A stretch of 12,784 nt of DNA from Prevotellamassilia sp. (GTDB lineage: Bacteria; Bacteroidota; Bacteroidia; Bacteroidales; Bacteroidaceae), in NCBI GenBank assembly GCA_018383375.1, contig JAHAWW010000034.1, positions 1-12,784 of the forward strand, read 5' to 3'. The notes under the pieces are model-generated. The model was not told the DNA's origin and searched no databases. It worked only from the letters and a program-made list of their open reading frames with translations. A program made the position numbers and the translations under genes. Below, piece by piece: positions 1-7,691 of this stretch (positions within the stretch are counted from its first letter, which is position 1; every line of letters begins with the position of its first letter).

Positions 1-782
1 GTGCGGGTGGCAATGCTGCTGCCGTCGCCCAGCATGACGCGGTGGTCTTTGAAGTCGGTCACCATTTTGCCTAAGAGCACATTCACGCCCATGCGGCGCA
101 AATATTTCTCCACTGCTGCCGATGACTCCTCACTCATGGCCGAGAGCAGGCGGCCTCCGGCCTCGATGAGGTAGATGTGCATCAAGCTTGAAGGCAGGTC
201 GGGGTAGTCTTTCGGCAAAACGTAGTTTTTCATTTCCGACAAGGCTCCTGCAATTTCCACACCCGTCGCACCGCCACCCACAATCACGACGTTGAGCAGT
301 TCTTGGCGCTCTTGTTCGCCGGCGCATGTGAGTGCGCGTTCGAAGTTGTCGAGCAGGGCGTTGCGCAAACCCATGGCCTCACTTACGTTTTTCATTGGCA
401 TGGCTTCTTCGGCAATGTGTTTGTTGCCAAAGAAATTGGTCGTCGCTCCGGCGGCAAGCACGAGATAGTCATAACTGATTTTGCCAATCGAGGTCTGAAT
501 GATTTTGTGCTCGGGGAAGATGGAGCGCACCTCTGCCATACGGAAGTAGAAGTCTTTGCGGCGCTGGAAGAGTTTGCGGAAAGGGAAGGAAATGCTGCTC
601 GGCTCAATGCCTGCCGAGGCTATTTGATAGATGAGTGGAGGAAACTGATGGTAGTTGTTGCGGTCTATGAGGACGACCTGATAATTGCTTTTGCGCAATT
701 TGTTGGCCAGTTTCAAACCGCCGAAACCGCCGCCGACGATGACCACTCTCTTTTTGTTGGATTGGGGAACGTTGAAACTCAT
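1..782 (-). CDS. ndh: Type II NADH dehydrogenase (NDH-2), C-terminal part outside window
   Basis: FAD-dependent NADH:quinone oxidoreductase of the pyridine nucleotide-disulphide family. It would pass electrons from NADH to menaquinone at the inner face of the membrane without pumping protons. The 260 complete codons inside the window start at the ATG at 782. Residues about 13-22 form the FAD-binding strand and glycine loop (VVIVGGGFGG). NYHQFPPLIYQIASAG at about 43-58 is typical of NDH-2. LVLAAGATTNFFG at about 107-119 is the second FAD contact, and VVIVGGGATGVE at about 165-176 is the NAD(P)H-binding Rossmann loop. No stop codon occurs before the left edge; family members run about 420-450 residues, so roughly 40 percent, including any C-terminal membrane-anchoring helix, is missing. 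It lies 28 nt after the EFR1 gene on the same strand and is probably the distal gene of the long operon. I am sure of the family and fairly sure of NDH-2 rather than another quinone-linked flavoenzyme. Confidence 0.9.
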   Translation of the reverse strand, partial: MSFNVPQSNKKRVVIVGGGFGGLKLANKLRKSNYQVVLIDRNNYHQFPPLIYQIASAGIEPSSISFPFRKLFQRRKDFYFRMAEVRSIFPEHKIIQTSIGKISYDYLVLAAGATTNFFGNKHIAEEAMPMKNVSEAMGLRNALLDNFERALTCAGEQERQELLNVVIVGGGATGVEIAGALSEMKNYVLPKDYPDLPSSLMHIYLIEAGGRLLSAMSEESSAAVEKYLRRMGVNVLLGKMVTDFKDHRVMLGDGSSIATR

Positions 783-810
783 AACTGATGAATATGAAGT
801 AAGGTCTGTG

Positions 811-1593
811 TTATTTTGTATGAGGCAAAAACTCTTTTGGGCGGTATTGCCCCTTGTTTTTCGTGAAGCGTCCGTAGTCAATGGCGTGGACGGGACAGGC
901 ATGGAAGCAGGCCAGGCAGCCGGTGCAATGTCCCTGCCACTTTGGCTTTTGGTCTGCCCCTATTGCGATGTTGTCTAAAGGGCAGGCTTGTGCGCATTTG
1001 CCGCATCCAATACACTTTGGTGATAGGCGGAATTTCTTCTCTTTTACCAAAAAACGGTCAAAAAACCATCCGAGCACGTGTGTCTTGGTCCAAGCGAAGG
1101 CGCCGTTTTTGACGTCGACCACTTGCGTCTTTTTCAAGCGAACACTCTCGGCGATGGCGTCAACCCGTCGTGAGGCTTCACGCAGTTTGTCGGCAGTCTC
1201 TTCGCTATTGTCAATGTCAAATCCCGGCAGGGCAATATAGGTGTCGGGCATCAGCACCGACCAGAGCGACGTGGCTTGCAGACCGTGGCGCGCGAGTGCT
1301 TTCTGGAAAAGCCGGTCGGTGTGCCCGATGTCGTCGCCACAGGTACACACCATATATATATAGGTGTCGGCCGATGTCTTGGGCAGTGCGACTTTTTTGA
1401 GAAAGGCTTTCACCACCCGCGGCATGTCCCAGCCATAGACCGGAAAGACAAATCCCAGCCGCTCGCCCTCGGCCAACTCCGGCAGAGCTTTCGGTTGCCA
1501 GCTGTCAATCCTGTAGAGATGTTCGCCCGTAGCCTCAGAGAGTCGGCGAGCCACGGCAAGTGTGTTACCCGTGCCCGAAAAACAAATAATCAT
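811..1593 (-). CDS. EFR1-type flavodoxin domain / 2[4Fe-4S] ferredoxin fusion protein
   Basis: 260-residue predicted soluble electron-transfer protein. The N-terminal half is flavodoxin-like: a hydrophobic first strand followed by the FMN phosphate-binding loop SGTGNT at residues 6-11, then GFVFPVYGWDMPRVVKAFL at about 47-65. The C-terminal part carries two ferredoxin motifs, CIGCGKCAQACP (cysteines about 194, 197, 200, 204) and CTGCLACFHACP (223, 226, 229, 233), able to bind two [4Fe-4S] clusters. This order matches proteins annotated as EFR1 family ferrodoxin. The frame stays open upstream to 1623, but I chose the ATG at 1593 because it overlaps the ispE stop as ATGA and begins exactly at the flavodoxin strand. 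The physiological partner is unknown; the next gene 28 nt downstream is NDH-2, so a redox role is likely. Family call is firm, function is not. Confidence 0.88.
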   Translation of the reverse strand: MIICFSGTGNTLAVARRLSEATGEHLYRIDSWQPKALPELAEGERLGFVFPVYGWDMPRVVKAFLKKVALPKTSADTYIYMVCTCGDDIGHTDRLFQKALARHGLQATSLWSVLMPDTYIALPGFDIDNSEETADKLREASRRVDAIAESVRLKKTQVVDVKNGAFAWTKTHVLGWFFDRFLVKEKKFRLSPKCIGCGKCAQACPLDNIAIGADQKPKWQGHCTGCLACFHACPVHAIDYGRFTKNKGQYRPKEFLPHTK

Positions 1594-2417
1594 AAGACAA
1601 GTTTTTGTTGGAATACGAAACAATCCTTGAAAACCTTTTCGGCCTCGGGCGTGGGGCGGTCGAAGAGTGCGAAGACGCTGCTGCCGCTACCGCTCATGGC
1701 GGCAAAGGTGGCGCCCATATCATAGAGCGTCTCTTTGATGGCGGCAATGGAGGGATGGGCCTTAAACACGCTGTGTTCAAAATCGTTGGCCACGGTTTCA
1801 CGCCAAGTGTCCACCGGCCGGCATACGGCTTCTGCCAGATTGAAAGGTGCCGGCTGCGGCACCACACCGGCATAGGCTTCACGCGTGGACACTCCGACAG
1901 GCGGTTTCACCAACACGAAATGCCAGCCACGGAGCGAAAAACTCAAGGGTGTCATTTGTTCGCCGATGCCTGTGGCAAAGACCGGACGGCTTTTCACAAA
2001 AAACGCACAGTCGGCCCCATAGCCGGCCATACGTCGCTCCATCTCTTCGTCGGAAAGCCCCAACGAGAAATGCTCGTTAAGCGTCGTCATCATAAAAGCC
2101 GCGTCGCTGCTACCGCCACCGAGTCCGGCGCCGATAGGGATGTGTTTGGATAAATGGATATCGAGCGGCGGCAGGTCAAACTCTTTTTTGAGGTCCATAA
2201 ACACCCTCACCACGAGATTGTCGGCAGCTTGGCCGTCCACCGGAATGCCCGACAGCCGCAGTTGCCAGTCATCGTCGCTGTTTTGGAGCGGTTGCAGTTC
2301 GATGACATCGCGGAGTGGAATGGGGTAGAACACGGTCTCGAGATTGTGGTAGCCGTCGGGGCGGCGTGAGGTCACATACAGACCGATGTTGATTTTGGCG
2401 TGGGGGAAGGCCAGCAT
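1590..2417 (-). CDS. ispE: 4-diphosphocytidyl-2-C-methyl-D-erythritol kinase
   Basis: GHMP-family kinase of the MEP isoprenoid pathway. It phosphorylates the 2-hydroxyl of CDP-methylerythritol with ATP in the cytoplasm. At 275 residues it is near the usual family length (about 270-290). AKINIGL at residues 7-13 carries the substrate-contacting lysine. PIGAGLGGGSSDAA at 94-107 is the glycine-rich ATP loop, with the catalytic aspartate expected at 105. MSGSGSSVFALF at 241-252 is the third GHMP motif. DGYHNLETVF at 21-30 is also characteristic. The start at 2417 puts the AKIN motif at the usual distance from the N-terminus. It follows the RlmI-family gene after 71 nt and overlaps the EFR1 gene by 4 nt (ATGA), suggesting translational coupling. 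Nothing looks broken. Confidence 0.97.
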   Translation of the reverse strand: MLAFPHAKINIGLYVTSRRPDGYHNLETVFYPIPLRDVIELQPLQNSDDDWQLRLSGIPVDGQAADNLVVRVFMDLKKEFDLPPLDIHLSKHIPIGAGLGGGSSDAAFMMTTLNEHFSLGLSDEEMERRMAGYGADCAFFVKSRPVFATGIGEQMTPLSFSLRGWHFVLVKPPVGVSTREAYAGVVPQPAPFNLAEAVCRPVDTWRETVANDFEHSVFKAHPSIAAIKETLYDMGATFAAMSGSGSSVFALFDRPTPEAEKVFKDCFVFQQKLVL

Positions 2418-2488
2418 AAAGACAGCGTTTTGAAGCGTTGAACGGGAGGGTGGAAAGGGTTGGAGCGTGGTGGAGGGCTATGTGAGCC

Positions 2489-3682
2489 TCACTCCACACT
2501 CAGCACGAGGCCCTTGAGATATTCACCCTCGGGGTGGTAGATGTTGATGGGGTGGTCGGCCGGCTGGTGGAGTTGATGGAGGATACGCACCCGTCGTCCG
2601 CTTTGAGCGGCAGCGGTGAAGACGGCCAGTCTGAATTGCTCTTTGCTGATGGCTTGCGAACAGCTGAAAGTGAAGAGCAAGCCGCCCGGAGCAATTTTTT
2701 CAAACGCAATGGCATTGAGGCGGGTATAGCCTTTAATGGCGTTGCGCACGGCGTCTTTGTGTTTGGCAAAAGCCGGCGGGTCGAGCACAATGAGATCGTA
2801 GGTGTCGTCTGGCCGTATATGACCGAGAAAGCGGAAAGCGTCTTCGGCAAAACCTTCATGGCGTGTGTCACCGGGGAAGTTAAGGGCAATGTTTTCTCGC
2901 GTGAGGTCCATGGCTTTCGCACTGCTGTCGACAGAGTGCACCAAAGCGGCTCCGCCGCGCATGGCATAGACCGAGAAACCGCCTGTGTAGCAAAACATAT
3001 TGAGCACTCGGCGTCCTTTGGCGTAGTGTTCGAGCAGTCGGCGGTTTTCGCGTTGGTCAACGAAGAAGCCGGTTTTTTGTCCGCGCAGCCAGTCGATGTG
3101 GAATTTTAACCCATATTCTGCGGCTACCTCGTCGCCGTGCTCACCACACAAAAAGCCGGTCTCGGGCTCGATGCCTGCTTTGTAGGGCAGGGTGGTCTCA
3201 GACTTGTAGTAGACATTCCGGACAAAGCCGTCGGTCACGCGGACAAGGGCTTTGGCCAAAGCTTTGCGGCAATAGTGCATCCCGACAGAGTGGGCCTGCA
3301 TCACGGCCGTGTGGCCGTAGAGGTCAATCACGAGTCCGGGCAGTCCGTCGCCTTCGCCGTGAACCAGACGGAAAATCTCGTTGTCTTGTTCGCCCACGAG
3401 CCCCAAGGCCTGGCGCAGTCTGAAGGCCTCAGCCAGACGTTTTTCCCAAAAGTCATCGTCGATGTCTTGAGGAGTGAAAGACAAGACGCGCACGGCAATC
3501 GAACCGCGCTCATAGTGTCCCACGGCCATAAAACGGCCTTCGTGGTCGGTCACTCTGACGGTCTCGCCCTCTGCCGGTTCGGCGTCGGCTTTGAGTATGG
3601 CTCCCGAGAAAATCCACGGGTGAAAGCGTTTCAGACTTTCGGCTTTACCTTTTTTGAGCGTAATGGTTTTCATATCTGGCAT
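2489..3682 (-). CDS. Class I SAM-dependent rRNA methyltransferase, RlmI family
   Basis: 397-residue predicted rRNA (cytosine-C5) methyltransferase related to E. coli RlmI, which modifies 23S rRNA C1962. Residues about 1-75 resemble a PUA RNA-binding domain (KGKAESLKRFHPWIFSGAI at 11-29). GEGDGLPGLVIDLY at 109-122 and FVDQREN at 207-213 mark the linking region of this family. LNMFCYTGGFSVYA at 227-240 is the SAM-binding motif I, LIVLDPPAFAKH at 297-308 is motif IV, and FSCSQ at 339-343 carries the likely nucleophilic cysteine at 341. Length matches RlmI (about 396). A second in-frame ATG at 3673 (MKTITLKK) is an equally possible start; no Shine-Dalgarno site separates them. It lies 17 nt after the exonuclease stop. 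Family is clear; the exact modified base is inferred, so no symbol is given. Confidence 0.93.
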   Translation of the reverse strand: MPDMKTITLKKGKAESLKRFHPWIFSGAILKADAEPAEGETVRVTDHEGRFMAVGHYERGSIAVRVLSFTPQDIDDDFWEKRLAEAFRLRQALGLVGEQDNEIFRLVHGEGDGLPGLVIDLYGHTAVMQAHSVGMHYCRKALAKALVRVTDGFVRNVYYKSETTLPYKAGIEPETGFLCGEHGDEVAAEYGLKFHIDWLRGQKTGFFVDQRENRRLLEHYAKGRRVLNMFCYTGGFSVYAMRGGAALVHSVDSSAKAMDLTRENIALNFPGDTRHEGFAEDAFRFLGHIRPDDTYDLIVLDPPAFAKHKDAVRNAIKGYTRLNAIAFEKIAPGGLLFTFSCSQAISKEQFRLAVFTAAAQSGRRVRILHQLHQPADHPINIYHPEGEYLKGLVLSVE

Positions 3683-3699
3683 GTGGGATGGAATAGCAG

Positions 3700-4356
3700 T
3701 TAAGACGCTGTGGCGGCGGTTTGTGAGACAAGGGTGTAGTTGCCGCTTTCGCGCAGTGTTTTCAATCTTTTGTAGAGTTGTATGCAGGCATAGGCGTCGG
3801 TGGCGGCGTAGCGCTGTTGTGCTTCGGTGAGTTGCTGTGCCTCCCAGTTGGAGAGTTGTGCTGTTTTGGAGATGCGTTGTCCGAAGACGTTGGCATAGAG
3901 TTTTTGCAGACTCATGTCGGCGACGCCCATTTCGGCGGCATAGTTTTGCAGGTCGACGTATCCGGCGGGGTTGAAGTCAGCGCGGCGGCGCAGTGCTCTG
4001 AAGTCGTCGCCGAGCGACAGGCCCACTTTGAGCAGTCGGGTGTCGGCGAGCAGGTCAGTCAGACACCCGGGCAGGCCCATGAGGTTAAGTCGGAAGAGGA
4101 AACAGAGTTCTTCGGTTGAGGCTTGTAGCAGGGCCACCTTATAGCTTTGTCCGCGCTGGAAAGAGGGGCGTGTCTCGGTGTCGATGCCGATGAGCGGACT
4201 TTGTCTCAACACCTCAACGGCCCGTTTGGCTTCTGCCTCGCCGCAAACGGTGACGATGCGACCTTCAAAAAGCATACGCGGCAGCGTGGGAATGAGTTTT
4301 TTGTCGGTATTGATAAAGAGCGTCTGACAGGCGTCTGTGTGGTTCTCTGGTGTCAT
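3700..4356 (-). CDS. DEDDy 3'-5' exonuclease domain protein (RNase D-like)
   Basis: 218-residue single-domain exonuclease of the DnaQ-like/RNase D superfamily, predicted to remove nucleotides from 3' ends with two metal ions. ExoI is LIGIDTETRPSF, with acidic residues at D59 and E61. ExoII is KVGLSLGDDFRAL, with D117 in the expected place. ExoIII is RYAATDAYACIQLYKRL, with Y183 and D187, which makes it the DEDDy subtype; SNWEAQQLTEAQQ just before is also typical. No HRDC domain follows, unlike true RNase D, so it is better called RNase D-like. Whether the substrate is RNA or DNA cannot be told. The frame is open back to 4434, but that would overlap the upstream gene by 73 nt; the ATG at 4356 falls 5 nt after its stop and is preferred. 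Codon spacing suggests coupling with the DUF5063 gene. Confidence 0.92.
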   Translation of the reverse strand: MTPENHTDACQTLFINTDKKLIPTLPRMLFEGRIVTVCGEAEAKRAVEVLRQSPLIGIDTETRPSFQRGQSYKVALLQASTEELCFLFRLNLMGLPGCLTDLLADTRLLKVGLSLGDDFRALRRRADFNPAGYVDLQNYAAEMGVADMSLQKLYANVFGQRISKTAQLSNWEAQQLTEAQQRYAATDAYACIQLYKRLKTLRESGNYTLVSQTAATAS

Positions 4357-4361
4357 AAAGA

Positions 4362-4880
4362 TTAGAAATCGTCGTTTCGAGCAAATTGTGTGTCGTGTAG
4401 TGCCCGTATCACGCTGAGTATTTTGATGCCCCATCCTGTCTCAAATCCGTCTTTCACTTCGCCAAGCGCGGCGCTCACGGCTTCTTCGTGTCCGTCTTTG
4501 ACGATTTCCACAAAATCGCGCAGTGCCTGATAGACGTCGGCCAGATATTCGCTGACGGTGCAGAGCACGGGGGTGTCGGAATACTTAAAGTCTTCGACAA
4601 AGACGTCGAGGTAGGCGTCGGCATCGGTCATGATGTCGGCCACTTGTGTGCGTATGTAGTCGTAGTCGGCCTCTGTGACACGTCCCGGGTTGAAGCCGTC
4701 TGCCGGTTCTTGGGTGGGGAGCATTGAGGCTTTGAGATAGAGCATGGCCAGCAGTGGGCGCATCACTTCGATGAAGCGTGCTCGCGGGGTGCCGCCACAA
4801 GCCTCGAGCTGCCGGCAATATTCGGTGGCCACGGTGACGAGTTCGAGCACGGGGCGAGTGTAAAGGTTATGGTGTTCCAT
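4362..4880 (-). CDS. DUF5063 domain-containing protein, function unknown
   Basis: 172-residue, acidic, probably all-helical cytoplasmic protein; I see no signal peptide or membrane segment. The N-terminal pattern (YTRPVLELVTVATEYCRQLE, then RPLLAMLYLKASMLP at about 46-60) and the middle section (DYDYIRTQVADIM, DAYLDVF, TVSEYLADVYQALRDFV, GWGIKILSVIRALH) match the DUF5063 family as I remember it, which is common in Bacteroidota. No catalytic motif is visible. It sits 24 nt after the FtsX-like permease stop and only 5 nt before the DEDDy exonuclease start. That tight spacing makes the exonuclease the best candidate for a functional partner, but this is guilt by association only. Confidence 0.85.
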   Translation of the reverse strand: MEHHNLYTRPVLELVTVATEYCRQLEACGGTPRARFIEVMRPLLAMLYLKASMLPTQEPADGFNPGRVTEADYDYIRTQVADIMTDADAYLDVFVEDFKYSDTPVLCTVSEYLADVYQALRDFVEIVKDGHEEAVSAALGEVKDGFETGWGIKILSVIRALHDTQFARNDDF

Positions 4881-4904
4881 GGATGAGAGATGAGGGGTAG
4901 TGGG

Positions 4905-6161
4905 TTATTCAAAACGTATGGCGCGGGCGGGTCTGATGTGTGAAATCATCAGACTCGGTGCCACGAGGGCCAGCGTGCAGACCATGAGTGTGCCGACGGC
5001 AATGGCAATGAGCCAGAAGAGGTCGAAGCAGACGGGCACGGCGTCGACGTAGTATTTCGTGCTGTCGAGTGTCACCAGTCCCAGCCAGTCTTGCAGCCAC
5101 ACGACAGCCAGTCCGATGCCATATCCCCAAACCAGTCCGCGGCCGATGATAAACACGGCATAGAGCATAAAGATGCGGCGTATGTGACCGTTGGTCGAGC
5201 CCAGGGCTTTGAGCACGCCGATGGTCTGTGTGCGCTCGAGGATGAGTATGAGCAGACCGCTCACCATCATAAATGCCGCCACGCCGAGCATCAGTATCAA
5301 GATGATACGCACGTTGAAGTCGAGCAGTTCTATCCATTGCACCACCGAGGCGGTTCGCGGGTTTTCGCGCAGGGTGACGGCGTCGACGGCCTCGGCGTTT
5401 TGCTGTCCCCATTTCTGACAAATGGGTTTCACTCTGGTGGCCACGTCTTGGAGATGGGCAAACTGGTCAATGCGCAGTTCGATGGTGCCGGTCTGAGGGT
5501 CGGCCCAGTCGTTGAGTTCCATCACGTCGGCGCGTCCGGTCCAAATGAAGGTGTTGTCAAACTGGTCGAAGTTGGTCTGATAAATACCCGTCACGCGAAA
5601 CACCCGCATCCGGAGCGGCTGGGCAATAAAATAAGCATAGACTTTGCTGCCTATTTTGAGTCCCAGTCGGTCGGCTTGAGCTTTTGAAATGGCCACTTCG
5701 CGCGTAGGGTCTTTGTCGGCCGCTTTGGGCAAATGGCCATCGATGAGCATCGACGCAATGAAGGCTGTGTCGTAGTCGCTGCCGATGCCTTTGAGCATGA
5801 CAGCTTGAAACTGGTCTGTGGTTTTGAGTATGCCCATCTTCTCAACGGTCCGCTCGGCAGAGACCACGCCTTCCACCCGTTTGAGCTCGTCTATCATGGC
5901 TTGCGGCGCCGTGATGGGATAAGACTCCGGCGAAGCCAAGGCAGAGGGATTCATCACCTCGATGTGGGCGGTGAAGCCTGCCAGCTTGTTTCGCACCTCG
6001 TCTTGAAAGCCTTTCACCACACACACGGCCACAATCATCACGGCCACGCCCATGGCAATGCCGATGGTGGCTATGCGGATGGCCAGCGCACTGGCTCGGC
6101 GTCGGCCGTCGTGGCCGGCATTTTTATAAAATCTGCGGGCGATGAAATAGGAAAGGCTCAA
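4905..6161 (-). CDS. FtsX-like ABC transporter permease, LolC/LolE type
   Basis: About 418-residue inner-membrane permease of the LolC/LolE/MacB class. Such permeases work with a LolD-type ATPase in lipoprotein release, or in mechanotransmission of periplasmic processes. The topology fits: one helix near residues 30-50 (TIGIAMGVAVMIVAVCVVKG), a periplasmic domain of about 235 residues, then three helices at about 285-309, 333-355 and 384-404. ERTQTIGVLKALGST at about 309-323 is the cytoplasmic coupling-helix motif, and the end PARAIRFE is typical. No ATPase gene is in the window, so the partner is encoded elsewhere. The frame is open to a GTG at 6230, but that region holds a strong hairpin. 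TTG at 6161 gives an N-terminus (SLSYFIARRF) and length like the family; GTG at 6194 is an alternative. Start is uncertain, family is not. Confidence 0.85.
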   Translation of the reverse strand: MSLSYFIARRFYKNAGHDGRRRASALAIRIATIGIAMGVAVMIVAVCVVKGFQDEVRNKLAGFTAHIEVMNPSALASPESYPITAPQAMIDELKRVEGVVSAERTVEKMGILKTTDQFQAVMLKGIGSDYDTAFIASMLIDGHLPKAADKDPTREVAISKAQADRLGLKIGSKVYAYFIAQPLRMRVFRVTGIYQTNFDQFDNTFIWTGRADVMELNDWADPQTGTIELRIDQFAHLQDVATRVKPICQKWGQQNAEAVDAVTLRENPRTASVVQWIELLDFNVRIILILMLGVAAFMMVSGLLILILERTQTIGVLKALGSTNGHIRRIFMLYAVFIIGRGLVWGYGIGLAVVWLQDWLGLVTLDSTKYYVDAVPVCFDLFWLIAIAVGTLMVCTLALVAPSLMISHIRPARAIRFE

Positions 6162-6193
6162 ACCGATGAATGTTATGATGTAGAGAAAACGGA

Positions 6194-6245
6194 CATCAAG
6201 GCCGCCACCGGGACACTGCCGTGGCGGCACGGGGGGACCTTGATG
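6194..6245. repeat. Nested inverted repeats upstream of the permease gene
   Basis: An inner perfect 8-bp stem (GCCGCCAC at 6201-6208 with GTGGCGGC at 6221-6228, 12-nt loop) sits inside a second pair, CATCAAGG at 6194-6201 with CCTTGATG at 6238-6245. The two share one base and leave an unpaired side of about 9 nt. The structure spans the extended part of the permease reading frame (6162-6230), which argues against a start there. It could be an RNA element in the leader of the permease operon. No U-run follows on the minus strand, so it is not a standard terminator. Confidence 0.5.
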
Positions 6246-6258
6246 CAGGGATATGGAT

Positions 6259-6285
6259 AAGGGCTGTGTGGTGACGACAGCCCTT
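6259..6285 (-). terminator. Hairpin after the aminotransferase gene, possible terminator
   Basis: AAGGGCTGT at 6259-6267 pairs perfectly with ACAGCCCTT at 6277-6285, a 9-bp stem with a 9-nt loop, starting 14 nt after the aminotransferase stop codon in the minus-strand transcript. The bases after the stem are ATCC rather than a U-run, so termination efficiency is doubtful. It may instead act as a 3'-end stabiliser or partial attenuator between the two genes. Confidence 0.45.
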
Positions 6286-6299
6286 GACGCTGAGGCAGC

Positions 6300-7499
6300 T
6301 TATAGTGTGTAGCCCGGATAGGCCTCGAGGGCGTGGCGCAACACTTCGAGGGCGCGGGTGAGGTCTTCTTTTTTGAGCACGTAGGCAATGCGCACTTGAT
6401 TGCGTCCGGCTTCGGGGGTGGTGTAGAAACCGGCTGCCGGCGCCATCATCACGGTCTCGCCCTCGTAGTTGAAGTCGGTGAGACACCAAGCGCAAAATTT
6501 TTCGGCATCGTCTACGGGCAGTTTGGCCACGGTGTAGAATGCGCCCATCGGGATGGGGGAGTAGACGCCCGGTATGCGGTTGAGGCCGTCGATGAGGCAT
6601 TTGCGGCGTTCCACATACTCGTCATAGACTTCCATGGCATAGGCTTCAGGTTCGTCGAGAGAGGCTTCGGCCACCAGCTGACCAATGAGCGGCGGACTCA
6701 AACGGGCCTGACAGAATTTCATCACAGCCTGGCGCACTTCGGCGTTTTTCGTAATCAATGCACCGATACGGATGCCACACTCGCTGTAGCGTTTCGACAC
6801 CGAGTCGATGAGCACCACGTTGTCTTCGATGCCTTCAAGATGGCAGGCCGAGATATAGGGCGACCCCGTGTAGATAAATTCGCGATACACCTCGTCGGAG
6901 AAGAGGTAGAGGTCATATTTCTTCACGATGTCGCGTATTTGGTTCATTTCGCGGCGTGTGTAGAGATAGCCCGTGGGATTGTTGGGGTTGCAAATGAGAA
7001 TGGCCCGGGTGCGCTCGTTGATAAGGGCCTCAAATTTTTCGACTTTCGGCAGCGAAAATCCCTCCTCGATGGTCGTGGCAATCGTACGGATGACGGCACC
7101 TGCCGAGATGGCAAATGCCATATAGTTGGCATAGGCCGGCTCGGGCACGATGATTTCGTCGCCGGGGTTGAGGCACGACATAAACGCAAACAACACCGCC
7201 TCAGAGCCGCCCGAGGTGATGATGATGTCGTCGGCCGAGAGGTGGATGTTGTATTTCTCGTAATAGTGGGTCAGTTTCTCCCGATAGGAGAGGAAACCCT
7301 GGCTGGGACTGTATTCCAGCACCTTGCGGTCGATGTGACGCAACACGTTCAGACCGGCCTCGGGGGTGGGCAGGTCGGGCTGACCAATGTTGAGATGATA
7401 AACGTGAATGCCGCGCTTTTTGGCGTCGGCGGCCAGTGGGGCCAACTTGCGGATTGGCGACTGTGGCATCTCCACAGCCCGTTGCGATATGTGTGGCAT
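6300..7499 (-). CDS. Class I/II PLP-dependent aminotransferase (AspC/AspB-like)
   Basis: 399-residue fold-type I aminotransferase that uses pyridoxal phosphate; the amino-acid substrate cannot be fixed from sequence. HLNIGQPDLPTP at 35-46 is the N-terminal substrate-binding loop. SGGSEAV at 96-102 contacts the cofactor phosphate. NPNNPTG at 171-177 is a hallmark motif, D202 and Y205 in SDEVYREF bind the pyridine ring, K236 in DSVSKRYS is the Schiff-base lysine, and R370 in NQVRIAYV should bind the substrate carboxylate. Length is normal. The frame runs open to 7772, but the ATG at 7499 starts the conserved protein and lies about 65 nt downstream of a good promoter; upstream residues are basic and low in conservation signals. 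It appears to be a single-gene unit, possibly reading through into the permease operon. Similar Bacteroidales proteins are annotated simply as PLP-dependent aminotransferase. Confidence 0.93.
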   Translation of the reverse strand: MPHISQRAVEMPQSPIRKLAPLAADAKKRGIHVYHLNIGQPDLPTPEAGLNVLRHIDRKVLEYSPSQGFLSYREKLTHYYEKYNIHLSADDIIITSGGSEAVLFAFMSCLNPGDEIIVPEPAYANYMAFAISAGAVIRTIATTIEEGFSLPKVEKFEALINERTRAILICNPNNPTGYLYTRREMNQIRDIVKKYDLYLFSDEVYREFIYTGSPYISACHLEGIEDNVVLIDSVSKRYSECGIRIGALITKNAEVRQAVMKFCQARLSPPLIGQLVAEASLDEPEAYAMEVYDEYVERRKCLIDGLNRIPGVYSPIPMGAFYTVAKLPVDDAEKFCAWCLTDFNYEGETVMMAPAAGFYTTPEAGRNQVRIAYVLKKEDLTRALEVLRHALEAYPGYTL

Positions 7500-7570
7500 T
7501 TTTTGTGAGTGTATGCGATTGTCGTTTGAAGCCCTGACGGCGGTCGGCCTTTGGCGGCCGTATTGTCTTG

Positions 7571-7601
7571 CGAAGTTAGCGAATGCGCCTCGGCGAGCAA
7601 A
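7571..7601 (-). promoter_or_regulatory. Bacteroidota-type promoter for the aminotransferase gene
   Basis: On the minus strand, TTTG (7598-7601) is followed after exactly 19 nt by TAACTTCG (7571-7578), one mismatch from the phylum's TTTG-N19-TAnnTTTG consensus. Transcription would begin near 7564, giving a leader of about 65 nt. A small 5-bp hairpin (CGGCC/GGCCG, 7545-7560) would form close to the 5' end of that leader. Confidence 0.65.
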
Positions 7602-7691
7602 ATAAAACTCACGTTTTTTAGAAAAAACGAGCCGTATGACAACCGCAGGTGGCATTTTGGGCGACGCTTTTCGGCTTTTGCGCCTTCTCTC

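Noticed and set aside
6333..7508. 391-codon open frame on the plus strand, antisense to the aminotransferase
   Set aside because: It mirrors the aminotransferase codons in a GC-rich gene; the translation has no family motif, is rich in H, V and G as expected of a shadow frame, and has no promoter.
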